NCBI RefSeq assembly: GCF_030066895.1
Contig: NZ_JASJAV010000004.1
Span: forward strand, 174,866 to 238,865
Source of the DNA: Breoghania sp.
GTDB lineage: Bacteria > Pseudomonadota > Alphaproteobacteria > Rhizobiales > Stappiaceae
Direction of reading: 5' to 3'
Length of the DNA stretch: 64,000 nt
This document shows, piece after piece, positions 10,248 through 20,957 of the stretch; positions within the stretch are counted from its first letter, which is position 1; each line of letters starts with the position of its first letter. The position numbers were made by a program, and so were the translations under genes. The notes under the pieces are model-generated. The model searched no databases. It saw nothing but the letters and a program-made list of their open reading frames with translations, and had not been told where the DNA came from.

Positions 10248-10879
10248 ATGCGCACGATCCTGGTTGCGAACCGCAAAGGTGGTTGCGGAAAAACCACCGT
10301 AGCGACGACCATTGTTTCCGCACTCACCGCGCGCGGTCAATCGATCGCGCTCGCTGATGCCGATCGACAGAAGTCATCCTTGAAGTGGATCGATCTGAGA
10401 CCGAAGGTCGCAACGCCGATCACGAAGCTCAACTGGACGAAAGACAAGGCGTTGGGCGATGCGCCGGACAACATCGACACAGTCGTTATCGACGGCCCCG
10501 GAGCGTTGTCGACGGCGCATGCCGAAAGCCTGATCAAGGAGGTGGACGAGATTGTCGTGCCGGTTCTGCCTTCAATCTTCGACATGGATTCCACGGATCA
10601 ATCTTCGACATGGATTCCACGGATCGTTTTCTGGAGAAGATCGCGAAGCTGAAAAAGGTGCGGAAGGGAAAGGCCGATATTCAGGTCATAGCCAATCGCG
10701 TGCGGCTCAAGAGCCAAGCTCTTGCGCAAACTGGACGGCCCCTGCTGGCACATATCAGCGATCGCGTCGCCTACTCCAATCTCGCAGGTCAGGGGCTCAC
10801 CATCTTCGACAGCACCACACGGGAGTTCGCCCCACTGCGCAATCAGTGGCAACCGCTCCTGCTGGCATTCGACGCCTGA
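10248..10879 (+). pseudogene. ParA/Soj-type ATPase, frameshifted by a 26-bp duplication
   Basis: ParA-family P-loop ATPases position DNA or protein cargo. The product starts at ATG 10248, 8 nt after GAGGGAGG, with a deviant Walker A motif (KGGCGKTT, residues 10-17), ALADADRQKSS as Walker A', and VVIDGPGAL as Walker B. The reading frame is intact up to the middle of the gene (SIFDMDSTD). There a 26-bp unit is tandemly duplicated (10574-10625) and shifts the frame. Removing one copy joins it to FLEKIAKLKKVRKGKADI and runs to TGA 10877-10879, about 201 residues. No parB or parS is adjacent, so this is an orphan ParA-like ATPase rather than the chromosomal parA. The duplication is the only lesion. 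Confidence 0.85.
10574..10625. repeat. 26-bp perfect tandem duplication in the ParA-like gene
   Basis: Identical units lie at 10574-10599 and 10600-10625. The insertion changes the reading frame by +2 and truncates the ATPase. Confidence 0.95.
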
Positions 10880-11247
10880 GGGAAACGACTCGCGCGCGCG
10901 GTGCCTTGTCTTTCGGTCGATTGGTACCGAGACTGCGTCCGTATGGCCTTTTCGCACGGCCGCGCCGCCGGCCCTCTTGAAATCGGTCGAAGGATATCGT
11001 CACTATCGTGGGTGTTGCTTGTCGATCGACTTTCCGTCGCGCCCGGCTTGGGATGACACGCGCGGGCCCCGTTTCGATCATCAATGGCGGATATTTTACC
11101 AACCAAATCGTTCACCCCGCACGCAACGGCGCTCTTGCATTGACAACCCGCCTCGAGCATGTCTTCTGCGCCGGTCGCACCATGCGACCATTGTTGCGCG
11201 CAAACAGCGCGTGATTTGACGTCAAAAGCCCAATTGCCGAGGAATCC
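10880..11247. other. Intergenic region upstream of aspS
   Basis: 368 bp with no supported gene; open frames here have no recognisable products. It must hold the aspS promoter and leader. A TTGACA at 11139-11144 is a possible -35 box, but no convincing -10 follows at the right distance. Confidence 0.5.
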
Positions 11248-13029
11248 ATGCATCTCTATAGGAGCCATACTTGCGGGGAACTGCGCGATACCCACGTCGA
11301 AGAGACCGTGCGCCTGTCCGGCTGGGTTCATTGCGTTCGAGATCATGGCGGGCTTCTGTTCATTGATCTGCGCGACCACTACGGCCTGACACAGTGTGTC
11401 GTCGATCCGGATTCCAATGCCTTCAAGATCGCGGAAACCGTTCGTTCGGAATGGGTAATCCGCGTCGAAGGCAAGGTCAAGAAGCGGTCGTACGAGACCA
11501 TCAACGAGACGCTGCCGACGGGCCGGATCGAAGTTTATATCGATGAGCTCGATGTGCTCAGCGCTGCCAAGGAGCTTCCGCTGCCGGTCTTCGGCGAGCT
11601 GGAATATCCGGAAGAGACGCGGCTGAAGTATCGCTTCATCGACCTGCGCCGTGAGACGCTGCACAACACGATCGTCAAGCGCTCCGCCGTCATCGCCGCC
11701 ATGCGCCGCCAGATGAACGGTGCCGGTTTCACCGAGTACCAGACCCCGATCCTCACGGCCTCTTCCCCTGAAGGCGCGCGTGACTTCCTGGTTTCCTCGC
11801 GTATCCATCCGGGCAAGTTCTACGCCCTGCCCCAGGCGCCGCAGCAGTTCAAGCAGCTGCTGATGGTTGCCGGTTTCGACCGCTATTTCCAGATTGCCCC
11901 CTGCTTCCGCGATGAGGATCCGCGCGCCGATCGTCTGCCGGGCGAGTTCTACCAGCTCGATCTGGAGATAAGCTTCGTCGAGCAGGAAGACGTCCTCACC
12001 ACGATGGAGCCGGTCATTCGCGGCATCTTCGAGGAGTTTGCCGAGGGCAAGCCCGTCACGCAGGAATTCCCGCGCATCCCCTATGACGAGGCGATCCGCA
12101 AATACGGCTCCGACAAGCCGGACCTGCGCAACCCGATCGAGATGCAGGGCGTGACCGAGCACTTCGCCGGTTCCGGCTTCAAGGTCTTCGCCCGGATGAT
12201 CGAATCCGATTCCAAGACCGCAGTCTGGGCGATCCCGGCCAAGACCGGAGGCTCCCGCGCCTTCTGCGACCGGATGAATTCCTGGGCGCAGTCTGCGAGC
12301 CAGCCGGGCCTCGGTTACATCTTCTGGCGTATGGAAGGTGACGAGATCCAGGGGGCAGGCCCCATTGCGAAGAAAATCGGGCCGGAGCGCACCGAAGCGA
12401 TCCGCACCCAGCTTGGCCTGGAAGCGGGCGATGCCGCGTTCTTCCTGGCGGGCGATCCGAAGAAGTTCGCCGACTTCGCGGGCGCTGCGCGCACCCGCGC
12501 CGGCACCGAACTGAACCTTGTCGACGAGAACCGCTTCGCCCTGTGCTGGATCATCGATTTCCCGATGTACGAATGGGACGACGAGGAAAAGAAGATCGAC
12601 TTTTCGCACAACCCCTTCTCCATGCCCAAGGGTGGCCTGGACGGGTTGGAGAACACCGATCCTCTGGAACTCAAGGCCTATCAGTACGACGTGGTGTGCA
12701 ACGGCTACGAGATCGGCTCCGGCGCGATCCGTAACCACCTGCCGGAAGTCATGGTGAAGGCCTTCGGTATCGCGGGCTACAGCGAGGAAGTGCTGTACGA
12801 GCGCTTCGGCGGCATGTACCGCGCGTTCCAGTACGGTGCGCCCCCGCATGGTGGAATGGCAGCCGGTCTCGACCGCATCGTCATGCTGCTCGCCGGCAAG
12901 CAGAACCTGCGTGAGGTCACGATCTTCCCGATGAACCAGCAGGCCCAGGATCTGATGATGGGAGCACCGTCCGAGGCGACCCCGAAGCAGCTCCGCGAAC
13001 TGAGCCTTCGCTTGAACGTTCAGGAATAG
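11248..13029 (+). CDS. aspS: Aspartyl-tRNA synthetase (bacterial type)
   Basis: Charges tRNA(Asp), and possibly tRNA(Asn) if non-discriminating, with aspartate. The 593-residue product has an N-terminal OB-fold anticodon-binding domain (about residues 15-105), the class II core with motif 2 [19 protein letters not shown] near residue 218, a GAD insertion domain at about 290-410, and motif 3 in GLDRIVMLL near residue 545. Length and motif order match bacterial AspRS. ATG 11248 was chosen from homology of the N-terminus ([13 protein letters not shown]). The coding sequence is lesion-free in contrast to both flanking genes. It appears to be transcribed alone. Confidence 0.96.
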   Translation: MHLYRSHTCGELRDTHVEETVRLSGWVHCVRDHGGLLFIDLRDHYGLTQCVVDPDSNAFKIAETVRSEWVIRVEGKVKKRSYETINETLPTGRIEVYIDELDVLSAAKELPLPVFGELEYPEETRLKYRFIDLRRETLHNTIVKRSAVIAAMRRQMNGAGFTEYQTPILTASSPEGARDFLVSSRIHPGKFYALPQAPQQFKQLLMVAGFDRYFQIAPCFRDEDPRADRLPGEFYQLDLEISFVEQEDVLTTMEPVIRGIFEEFAEGKPVTQEFPRIPYDEAIRKYGSDKPDLRNPIEMQGVTEHFAGSGFKVFARMIESDSKTAVWAIPAKTGGSRAFCDRMNSWAQSASQPGLGYIFWRMEGDEIQGAGPIAKKIGPERTEAIRTQLGLEAGDAAFFLAGDPKKFADFAGAARTRAGTELNLVDENRFALCWIIDFPMYEWDDEEKKIDFSHNPFSMPKGGLDGLENTDPLELKAYQYDVVCNGYEIGSGAIRNHLPEVMVKAFGIAGYSEEVLYERFGGMYRAFQYGAPPHGGMAAGLDRIVMLLAGKQNLREVTIFPMNQQAQDLMMGAPSEATPKQLRELSLRLNVQE

Positions 13030-13088
13030 GATCCGTACCGCCGGGGTGGCTGAAGCTATCCCGGCGGTTTCGGGAAGGAGCGTCGTGA

Positions 13089-13820
13089 ATGGCCCTGCAG
13101 AAGAAACGTCGTGTGTCTCAGCTCAAGAAGCTGCAGTTCACCGCACGCAAGCTGTTTAAGCCCAAGACGGTCAGCTACGCAGGCCTCCTCACCCTGTGGA
13201 CCGGGGCCCCTTCCCTGCCGCAAGACATCTGCAAGGCCCTCTACAAGGAGTGCCACCAGCATCTGGAACACCAGCTTGCAACCGCGACGCTGTCGCGCGG
13301 TAACCGGGTTCTCGAAATCGGCGCCGGTATCGGACTCATCAGCCTCGTCTGCGCCCGCATTTGCGGCCCGGACGCGGTTCTCTCCTATGAAGCCAATCCG
13401 AAGATGGCGGACATCATTCGCCGGAACTTCGAGTTGAACGGAATGATCGCCAATTTGCGCAACAAGGCGGTTGCCACGCAAAGCGGTGAGATCAGTTTCT
13501 ATTTCAACGACAATGTCGTTTCATCGTCCATCATAGACCGCGGTTTCGGCGGGGCGACCACGGTTGCGTGTGACGGCTTCGCATAGGTGATCCCCGAATT
13601 CGCCCCCACGACGATCGTCATGGATGTGGAAGGTGCCGAGACGAATCTGCTCGCCGACGCCCCCGCTCGACGACGTCTCGAAAATCTTGCTTGAAGTTCA
13701 TCCGAAGATCGTCGGTCAGGAAGCGATCGACAAACTCATCGCAACGCTTGCGGACACAAGGGTCTGATACTGCGCCTGGACTATTCCGTCGACGACGTGG
13801 TCTTCCTGTCGCGCGACTGA
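13089..13820 (+). pseudogene. FkbM-family methyltransferase, amber stop plus two frameshifts
   Basis: FkbM-type SAM-dependent O-methyltransferases often modify surface polysaccharide sugars. ATG 13089 follows AAGGAG at 13075-13080. The SAM-binding motif VLEIGAGIGLISL lies near residue 75 and is followed by SYEANPKM. TAG 13584-13586 interrupts DGFA/VIPEFAPT, where Gln is expected. The next block IVMDVEGAE is typical of FkbM. An extra C in the run at about 13663-13667 and another extra base near 13747-13750 further break the frame. Repair of all three gives about 243 residues ending with SRD and TGA 13818-13820. It adjoins two broken glycosyltransferase genes, so the cluster was probably a polysaccharide locus. 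Confidence 0.8.
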
Positions 13821-13889
13821 TCATGTCGTCGTGAGGGGAATGCAGGCCATGCAGTGCAGTGGCGCCCGTAGCCCGCGAGGCTCTGACCT

Positions 13890-15023
13890 TCAAGCGTTCC
13901 CGACAGCCGCAGACATGATCTCTTCGAGCTGCCGGTAGAGCTTTTCGGTATCGAGGTGCTCCAGAACGTAGTTCCGGCTGTTTGCGGACATTTTCTCGAC
14001 ATCGATACGACGGGACATCGCCTCGGCGATCCGATCGCGAAACGCGGCTTCGTCACGTTCAGCCACAAGGAAGTCCGTTTCTCCCTCGCTGATGAGATCG
14101 GGAATACTGGCGTGCCGGGTTGAGATGACCACGCACCCGGCCGACAGCGCCTCCTGAATCGAGGTCGGCGTGCCCTCCGTATCTCCCGAAGGGCTGGTGA
14201 CGGAGTATTGCAGGAAATATTCACTCGCTGCGAGGTGCTCGCAGACTTCCTGATGCGACAACTCCCCGAGGAAATGGACCCTTTCAGTCATGCCTTCCTT
14301 GCGAACGATTTCTTCGCATTCGTTCCTCATCTCGCCGGCGCCGATAACGGTCAATGTTGCGTCGTCGCAACTCCGTGCAGCCTGGCAGAGCGCCCGAACG
14401 GTTATATCCGGTCGCTTTTTCGCGATCAGCCGCCCGATGGCGATAAAGCTGTTGGGCGTCTTTTCTCTGGGCGTAAACCGCCGTGTATCGACCCCACTGG
14501 GCAGAACGTGCGTATTGGAATGCGTCGCTCCTACGCGAGCCAGATTGTCCACGAGGGACCGCGACACCGAAAAGATGCCCGCGAACTTCGGGAGGTACTT
14601 CCTCTGCCGTTTGGACTTCAGCTTCTCCGAAGCATCCTGACCGCGGAAATAGCAGAAGACGGGAACCCCTGAATCTAACAGAGCACGACCAAGCGCGGTT
14701 CCAACGCTTCCGAACTCGCAAAGGACGACGTCTACGCCTTCGTTCTTCAAAAACCGCTCCGCAGCCTTTTTCCGATTTCCGAATACGCGTCATTTCTGCA
14801 CACCGCCCAGGAGGTCCGAGATTATATTTATCGGCTGCAAGACCTTGCCGATAAGCCCGGGGGCGATGCTATTCAGTTCTAGAACCGATACCTTCCGGTC
14901 GAACGCTCTCCGCTCCTTCCAACAGCATACACACGTGTTCCCTTCAAACAGTCCCCGCACATGTGCGTTGACCATCGTGTGATGCGGATGGGGGAAATCG
15001 TACGTTACGATGCAGAGCTTCAT
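13890..15023 (-). pseudogene. Family 4 glycosyltransferase, in-frame opal stop
   Basis: A GT-B fold glycosyltransferase of the GT4 type, transferring a nucleotide-sugar-derived residue to a surface glycan. Starting at ATG 15023 (MKLCIVTYDFPHPHH) the frame is open until TGA 14790-14792, then continues in the same frame to TGA 13890-13892. CGA (Arg) to TGA is the simplest explanation. Downstream motifs include LPSGVDTRRF, IAIGRLIAKKRPD (the GT4 nucleotide-binding region) and EGTPTSIQEALSAGCVVI, which carries the conserved Glu-x7-Glu. Corrected length about 377 residues. The gene begins 9 bp after the previous gene's stop, so the two were one operon. Confidence 0.82.
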
Positions 15024-15032
15024 GAGAGCTAC

Positions 15033-15997
15033 TCACGGCCAGTCGAAATTGATTTTCTCAGTCAGCCCGAGTTTCTCGATCTTGGCCAAGGTAGAATCGC
15101 GTTGCACTGAAAGATCCGGGATACGATTGCAATGGTCCTCAACGTAGACCATGTTGATCTGATCCATCACACCCGCGTCAAGCAATGCATTGATGACGCG
15201 GTACTCCATCCCCTCGATGTCCATCTTGATTAAGGCAATTGGAACCACACAGATGTCTGCGCTCTGCAGGAGGGCTGCCTGGTCATCGCGCCAGCCCAGG
15301 AAACGAATACGGTCGGTGATGCCCGCAGCTTCCGCCTGGGCCTTCAACGGGGCTTCAAGTTCGCCCGTGCCAGCAAGCCACAGATAGGCGCCCTCGACCT
15401 TCGTAACCGCGTCGATCAGCGTGTCGAAACCTTTCGAGACATGAAGTCTGCCCATGGAGAGCAGGACGAACGCGTCCTCCGGCGTATCGAGTGAGGCGCG
15501 CGATGTGGGCGGCATCGGCTCCAGTTCGCCGAAGTTCGTCAGCATGCGTACCCGGTCAGCCGGCCAGTCACCGTCCTTGATGTAGCGTTCCAGATCGGGC
15601 GTATTCGCGATCAGCCAGTCGCATTTCTTGTAGTATTTCAGCGGGTAGTAGCCACCAAGACGCCCAACCTTCACGAAGTTTCCCCGTGGCATTCGTCGCA
15701 CGGCGCGGTTCATCCACGCCACCACGACATCTCCGGAGCGAAGGCCTTGACCTCGCGGGCAAGCGCCATGCGCGCGAATATGTCGCCGATACCTTTCTGG
15801 AAATCGAGCTCAACCGGCTCCACGCCAAGCGTCCGCAGGTCGCGTGCGCGTTGTTCATCCCGCTTGATGATGACTTTCGAATCTATATCGCGCTTTTCGA
15901 GTGCACCGGCCAATTTCACGAAAAACCGCTCGGCTCCGCCCCAGGACTCGCCGACGAGGAGATGGATCACCCTAGGTTTTCTCGGTTCATTTGACAC
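15033..15997 (-). pseudogene. Glycosyltransferase fused by deletion to an FkbM methyltransferase tail
   Basis: From ATG 15997 the product starts as a GT4 glycosyltransferase (VIHLLVGESWGGAERFF). A frameshift near 15725 is repaired to give FAPDVVVAWMNRAVRR. The donor-binding region follows (LLSMGRLHVSKGFDTLIDAV, then RIRFLGWRDDQAALLQSADI). At about 15240 the protein changes character: instead of the expected EP-x-G-x3-EA donor-site block it reads IKMDIEGMEYRVINALLDAG, an FkbM/Methyltransf_21-type C-terminus, and ends at TGA 15033. The simplest reading is an in-frame deletion that removed the end of the glycosyltransferase and the start of a methyltransferase. The GT4 part lacks its C-terminal catalytic glutamates and should be inactive. 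Confidence 0.75.
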
Positions 15998-16117
15998 GGG
16001 ATGAAGCTCCTGAGACCGATCGGGATATCGCCAACCTATTCAGCGATGAAAGAACGCCCATAGCCCATCAGCCTCTAACCGACAACACCGACACAATCCA
16101 CGGCGGAGGACATCCCG

Positions 16118-17629
16118 CTAATCCGTCTCGGTGACCGAGTCCCCCAATCCGAGCATCTTGGCAAGCCGGGCCAGCCGTTTCCGGATCCGTTCGCCATCGA
16201 AATCGGCAAGATCGCCGGGCAACCTAAGCACGAGCGTATCGTCGCGCACGATCAGATCGGATCCGAGGATAATTCCCGGCATTGCGGCGGAAACCAGATA
16301 TCCCACGCGCAGGACGCTGCCGAGGATCCGTGCCCGCTCCTTGAGGCGCGAGGGGGCGAGTTCGCGTATGCGCGGGCTCAGCGCTTCTTCCACCAGCCCC
16401 GCGTAGCGATAGTAGACAGCAAGCGCCAGATAGGCGCGTCCCGGGTGATCGATGCCGATAAAGGCAGTGTTCGAAATGATCGAAAGGCTCTGTGTGCCGC
16501 GATAATCGGGATGCGCACGCCAGCCGATATCGGTCAGCAGACAGGCCGCGACCCGCAAGCGCCGCTCTTCCTCGGTCTCTTCGATCCCCAGCGCCGCGAA
16601 AATCCGATCCGTCCAGGTGATCAGCTCCTCACTGTGCTTCGGCGATCGCGAGCGCAGAAGCGCCAATTGGCGGCACGCGACCTTGAGCGGATCCTTTTCC
16701 TGCTCTTCCGGTGACATCATTTCGTAGAGCAGGCCCTCGCGCATGCCCAGCGCCGACATCACGATCTGCGACGGGCGCACCTTGCGGATCACCTGTTCAA
16801 GCACCACGGCGCCGTAGGGAAGAAGCGGACGGCGCTGTTTGGATACGACTTCGATGCTGTCGACTGCATCGATTTCGCTATGCGCGATGACCCGGCAGAA
16901 CTCCAGGGCCTCATCGGCAGGGATCGCGTAGTGGTCGATCACATGTAGCGGATAGCCGGTCTGCGCCATATGAAGGCGGGCAAGCGAGCGCCAGGTGCCG
17001 CCGACCGCGTAGAAGTTGCGCTTGTGGCCTTCAGCAAGCCAATCCGCGCCCTCTAAGGCATCCTGCGTCAACGAGGAGGCGACCTTCGATTTGCCGCCCG
17101 AGGCTTCCTCAAGCCGGATACCGCCCAACGGAAAGGTTTCCCCCTTGCCGATGGCGCCGTCCTTCACGTCGATGAGTTCCAGGCTGCCGCCACCGAGATC
17201 CCCCACGAAGCCATCCGGCTTCCAGAACCCGGCAATGACGCCATGCGCGGATCGACGCGCTTCGTCTTGGCCGGACAGCATCTCGACTGATCCGTCTAGG
17301 ATTTCTTCCGCCTTGGCGAGGAATTCCGGGCCATTGTCGGCATCGCGCACGGCAGCGGTTGCCAGAACGCGGACACTTTTGACGTCGATCTGGTAGCATA
17401 ACCGGCGAAAGCGCTTCAACGCGGCCAGTGCCATCGCGACGGACTCGTCGGACAAGCGATGGGTCGCGCCTACTCCGCGCCCCAGACCGGCCAACACCTT
17501 TTCATTGAATAATGCGGTCGACGCTCGAGATAGCTGTTCGTAGACGACAAGCCGTACGGAATTCGAACCGATATCGACGACGGCAACGGATCGCGCACCT
17601 TGCAGGCGACCCGGAGAGTATTCACACAT
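16118..17629 (-). CDS. ppx: Exopolyphosphatase/guanosine pentaphosphate phosphatase (Ppx/GppA)
   Basis: Removes terminal phosphate from polyphosphate, or from pppGpp. The 503-residue protein has the actin-like phosphate-binding motifs AVVDIGSNSVRLVVYE (residues 16-31) and FVGDLGGGSLELI near 146, and a C-terminal HD-like helical part containing CLLTDIGWRAHPDYRG. Length suits the longer alphaproteobacterial Ppx. It starts 16 bp after the ppk stop on the same strand, the classic ppk-ppx operon pairing synthesis and hydrolysis. No lesion is present. Confidence 0.94.
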   Translation of the reverse strand: MCEYSPGRLQGARSVAVVDIGSNSVRLVVYEQLSRASTALFNEKVLAGLGRGVGATHRLSDESVAMALAALKRFRRLCYQIDVKSVRVLATAAVRDADNGPEFLAKAEEILDGSVEMLSGQDEARRSAHGVIAGFWKPDGFVGDLGGGSLELIDVKDGAIGKGETFPLGGIRLEEASGGKSKVASSLTQDALEGADWLAEGHKRNFYAVGGTWRSLARLHMAQTGYPLHVIDHYAIPADEALEFCRVIAHSEIDAVDSIEVVSKQRRPLLPYGAVVLEQVIRKVRPSQIVMSALGMREGLLYEMMSPEEQEKDPLKVACRQLALLRSRSPKHSEELITWTDRIFAALGIEETEEERRLRVAACLLTDIGWRAHPDYRGTQSLSIISNTAFIGIDHPGRAYLALAVYYRYAGLVEEALSPRIRELAPSRLKERARILGSVLRVGYLVSAAMPGIILGSDLIVRDDTLVLRLPGDLADFDGERIRKRLARLAKMLGLGDSVTETD

Positions 17630-17645
17630 GGTTGAAGATAGGGGC

Positions 17646-19889
17646 TCAGGTCCGCTTCGTGTGAGTGACGAACAGCCTCGGGAAGTTCTTCTGCAGCTCC
17701 TTGCCGCGTCCCGAAAGCGAAGGGTTCGTCATGAAATACTGGTGCGCATTGAACGGCTCCTCGTCGGTCGCCGGCACTATGCGCTCATGGCTGCCGTCGG
17801 GCAATACGCGCCAGCTCTGTTGATTGTCTTTCATGTTGGCAACCATGATCTGATCGAGCACCTGCTCGTGAACCGTCGGGTTCTCGATCGGCACGATTGC
17901 CTCCACGCGTCTGTCCAGGTTCCGCGGCATCAGATCGGCGGACCCGATATAGACGATGGCCTCGGGCGAAGGGAGCCCCTTGCCGTTGCCGAAACAGTAG
18001 ATCCGGCTGTGCTCAAGAAAACGGCCGACGATCGATTTTACCCGGATATTTTCCGAGAAATCCGGGATCCCCGGCCTCAGACAGCAGATGCCGCGCACCA
18101 CGAGATCAACCTGCACGCCCGCCTGGCTCGCCTTGTAGAGCGCGTCGATCATGCCGGCATCGACCAGCGAGTTGGTCTTCATCCACACCTGAGCGGGGCG
18201 ACCGGCACGCGCGTGTTCGATTTCCGCCTCGATCAGCTCCGAGATGCGGTTGCGCATCGTGATCGGCGAGATTGCCAGCTTCTCCAGCTTGGAGGGCTGA
18301 GCGTACCCGGTGATGAAATTGAAGACCTTGGCAACGTCCTGAGAAATTACCGGATTGGCCGTGAAGTAGGACAGATCCGTGTAGATGCGAGCGGTGATCG
18401 GATGATAGTTGCCGGTTCCGATATGGCAGTAGGTCGTCATGCGCCCCTGCTCGCGACGCACCACCATTGACAGCTTCGCGTGGGTCTTGAAGTCGATGAA
18501 GCCGTAGACGACCTGCACGCCCGCGCGTTCCAGATCGCGCGCCCAGCGGATATTCGCCTCCTCGTCGAAACGCGCCTTCAGCTCCACCAGCGCCGTGACC
18601 GACTCGCCGGCTTCCGCGGCCTCAGACAGCGCCTTGACGATGGGGCTATCGTTGGAGGTGCGATAGAGCGTCTGCTTGATCGCCATCACATCCGGGTCCT
18701 GCGCCGCCTGACGCAGGAACTGGACGACGACATCGAAGGACTCGTAGGGGTGCTGAACGAGGAAGTCCTTCTCGCGGATCGCGGCGAAGCAATCTCCGCC
18801 GTGTTCGCGAACGCGTTCGGGGAAGTGGGCTGAATAAGGCTGAAATTTCAGATCGGAGAGGTCGATGCTGACGAGTTCTGACAGATTGGTCAGCGCCATC
18901 AGTCCTTCCACGAGGAAAGTATCTTCCTCTCCGACCTGCAGCGCCTCGGCGACGAAGGAGCGCAGGGAGACGGGCGTGGCCAATTCAATTTCCAGCCGGA
19001 TCGCGGATCCCCTCCTCCGGCGCTTCAGGGCGCTTTCGAACAAGCGGACCAGATCTTCCGCCTCTTCCTCCAGCTCGATATCGCTGTCGCGGATGACCCG
19101 GAAGACGCCCTTTCCGTGCACCTCGTAGCCCGGAAAGAGCTGTTTGATGAACAGGCTGAGAATGCTCTCCACCGCGATGAAGCGCGTGGGATGCGCCTCA
19201 TCCTCGCCGTCTCGCGCAGGCAGGGCGACGAAGCGCTGAACCTGTCCGGGAATGCGCAGCAAAGCCGTCATGGCCGCACCGCCGCCCGTCTTCACCAGAT
19301 CCAGAATGAGCGAGAAGCCGAGATTGGGGATGAAGGGGAACGGGTGCGCCGGATCGATCGCCAGAGGCGTCAGAACCGGGAAGATGTGCGTCAGGAAGAA
19401 GGTCTCGAGCCACGCCCTCTCGCTCTCATCGAGATCGCCCGCATCGACAAGGACTATTCCGTTGTTCGCCAGTTTCCGGCGCAGGACAGCCCAGTTGCGC
19501 TGTTGCTCGGATTGCAGCGTCTTCACCCGATCGCTGATCTGGGAAAGCTGTTCCCACGGCGACAGACCGTCATCGGAGATCGTGCGGACATTGGCGCGTT
19601 CCTGACCCTTGAGACCGGCGAAACGCACCATGAAGAATTCATCGAGATTGTTGGCAGAGATCGACAGGAACCGCAGCCGCTCCAGCAACGGATGGCGCGG
19701 GTTCATCGATTCTTCGAGAACGCGAAGATTGAACTGAAGCCAGGAAAGCTCACGGTTTATGAAGCGCGCCGGGCTGTTCATCAGCCGCGCAACTTCGGGC
19801 GTGAGTGAGTCGGAGTGCGTGGGCGTCCCTTCGGGGCCGTTGACCGTTGTCTTTTCGCTGGACGTTGTCACTTCAGCCTTCTCGTTCAT
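17646..19889 (-). CDS. ppk: Polyphosphate kinase 1
   Basis: Polymerises ATP gamma-phosphate into inorganic polyphosphate at the membrane. The 747-residue product shows the PPK1 N-domain ([18 protein letters not shown] near residue 43), the middle domain, and two phospholipase-D-like C domains. The autophosphorylated-His region is recognisable in [12 protein letters not shown], and a second His-containing block is [11 protein letters not shown]. Start ATG 19889 gives the expected length. Upstream lies an array of three 22-bp repeats (19993-20058) that could be an operator; no clear Pho box was seen. It heads the ppk-ppx pair. Confidence 0.95.
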   Translation of the reverse strand: MNEKAEVTTSSEKTTVNGPEGTPTHSDSLTPEVARLMNSPARFINRELSWLQFNLRVLEESMNPRHPLLERLRFLSISANNLDEFFMVRFAGLKGQERANVRTISDDGLSPWEQLSQISDRVKTLQSEQQRNWAVLRRKLANNGIVLVDAGDLDESERAWLETFFLTHIFPVLTPLAIDPAHPFPFIPNLGFSLILDLVKTGGGAAMTALLRIPGQVQRFVALPARDGEDEAHPTRFIAVESILSLFIKQLFPGYEVHGKGVFRVIRDSDIELEEEAEDLVRLFESALKRRRRGSAIRLEIELATPVSLRSFVAEALQVGEEDTFLVEGLMALTNLSELVSIDLSDLKFQPYSAHFPERVREHGGDCFAAIREKDFLVQHPYESFDVVVQFLRQAAQDPDVMAIKQTLYRTSNDSPIVKALSEAAEAGESVTALVELKARFDEEANIRWARDLERAGVQVVYGFIDFKTHAKLSMVVRREQGRMTTYCHIGTGNYHPITARIYTDLSYFTANPVISQDVAKVFNFITGYAQPSKLEKLAISPITMRNRISELIEAEIEHARAGRPAQVWMKTNSLVDAGMIDALYKASQAGVQVDLVVRGICCLRPGIPDFSENIRVKSIVGRFLEHSRIYCFGNGKGLPSPEAIVYIGSADLMPRNLDRRVEAIVPIENPTVHEQVLDQIMVANMKDNQQSWRVLPDGSHERIVPATDEEPFNAHQYFMTNPSLSGRGKELQKNFPRLFVTHTKRT

Positions 19890-19992
19890 TCTTGTGCCTC
19901 CGGATTCTCAAACATCTCCTCATATAGAGATAATGTGACAGTCCGGATGCGACGGGGGAAGACGCAATTCCGCAAGACTGCCAGTCAAAGGC

Positions 19993-20058
19993 GCATATGC
20001 ACATTTCGCGAGATGCATATGCACATTTCGCGATATGCATATGCACATTTCGCGAGAT
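19993..20058. repeat. Three 22-bp direct repeats, each with a TGCATATGCA palindrome, upstream of ppk
   Basis: Units at 19993-20014, 20015-20036 and 20037-20058 are identical except for one base in the second (GATAT for GAGAT). Repeat period is two DNA helical turns. Each carries a palindromic TGCATATGCA (partial at the first edge) followed by CATTTCGCGA. The array sits 104 bp upstream of the ppk start and 77 bp after the methyltransferase stop. It could be a cooperative repressor/activator site or a neutral expansion like the other ~22-bp duplications in this window. Confidence 0.9.
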
Positions 20059-20135
20059 AGAGCTTTACCCGGATACCGGCCGGATGTCTCGGAAAGGGCA
20101 AAACGACATCCACAGCAGTCTCCCGCACGACGATC

Positions 20136-20884
20136 CTACACCTTGTGATATACAATTCGTGCATGGGGAATGACGCGGCTGTTGGGCCTGTCAACGTAGT
20201 AATAGAGCGTCCCCTCCTCCTCCAGCCCGAGGTCCGCGAAGCGCGAGAGTTCAGCCGGGGTCAACGGCCAGGGAGGTCCTGCTGCCTCAGATCCGTCGGG
20301 CCGCACGCGCGTGATCACCAGCAACTTGCCGCCCGGTTTCACCAGGCTCGCCACGGATGTGAAGGCCGCCTCGCGCATATCGCCGGTCAAGGCCTGAAGC
20401 GTGTAGCATTCATGCACGAGATCAAACGCGTTCTCCCAATCGGCGGGAAGATCAAACAGATCGGCGACGCGGAAATCGATGTCGGTATCGACAAACCGCT
20501 TTCCCGCCCAGACAATCGCATCCTCGGCAAAATCGAATGCCGTGATCTTCCATCCGGCCTGCGTTAGCGCATGGGCGTTGTCGCCGAGATCGCAGGCAAT
20601 ATCGACGGCCTGCCTCCCATCGCCCGCATGTTTGCGAAGCCAGTCGACCAGCATCTCCTTGGGCGCCAGATCGGCCCACGGCACGGCGGCGGGTCTTCCT
20701 TCGCCGCCTTGTAGATTTCTCGAAACCACGCCCGGCGTTCTTCCGGATCATCGCCCGTCGCGCCGGGCCGCGCGCCGGCTCGTTCGGGTGCAGCCGCCCG
20801 GCGCTGCGCAAATCCACCGTCCATGTGATCGTCGCCAGATCCAGACTGCGTCAATTCATTCTCCCGCTCCCATGTCGCAATCAT
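20136..20884 (-). pseudogene. Class I SAM-dependent methyltransferase, frameshifted
   Basis: A small Rossmann-fold methyltransferase of unknown substrate. The 3' two thirds reads VDIACDLGDNAHALTQAGW (degenerate SAM motif I), ITAFDFAEDAI (motif II), HECYTLQAL and LVKPGGKLLVITRV. The N-terminal part (DDPEERRAWFREIYKAAKEDP) is in a different frame and joins at about 20690 in a CCGCCG run, where one base is gained or lost. Corrected length is about 248 residues from ATG 20884; Met at about 20823 is an alternative start. The single lesion lies in a repeat-prone GC run, so sequencing error is less easily excluded here. It is between holC and ppk on the same strand. Confidence 0.7.
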
Positions 20885-20957
20885 TTGGGAACACGGGAAC
20901 GATCAGGCAAATAAAGTTCTGGGGAAAAGAAAGGGCATCACGAGCAGGCCGGGCCTC

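Noticed and set aside
10843..12849. Long minus-strand open frame opposite aspS (668 codons)
   Set aside because: It is the antisense shadow of an intact, clearly conserved aspS and has no domain identity; long GC-rich antisense frames are usual here.
19993..20058. CRISPR array upstream of ppk
   Set aside because: The units abut directly with no variable spacers, and no cas gene is near.
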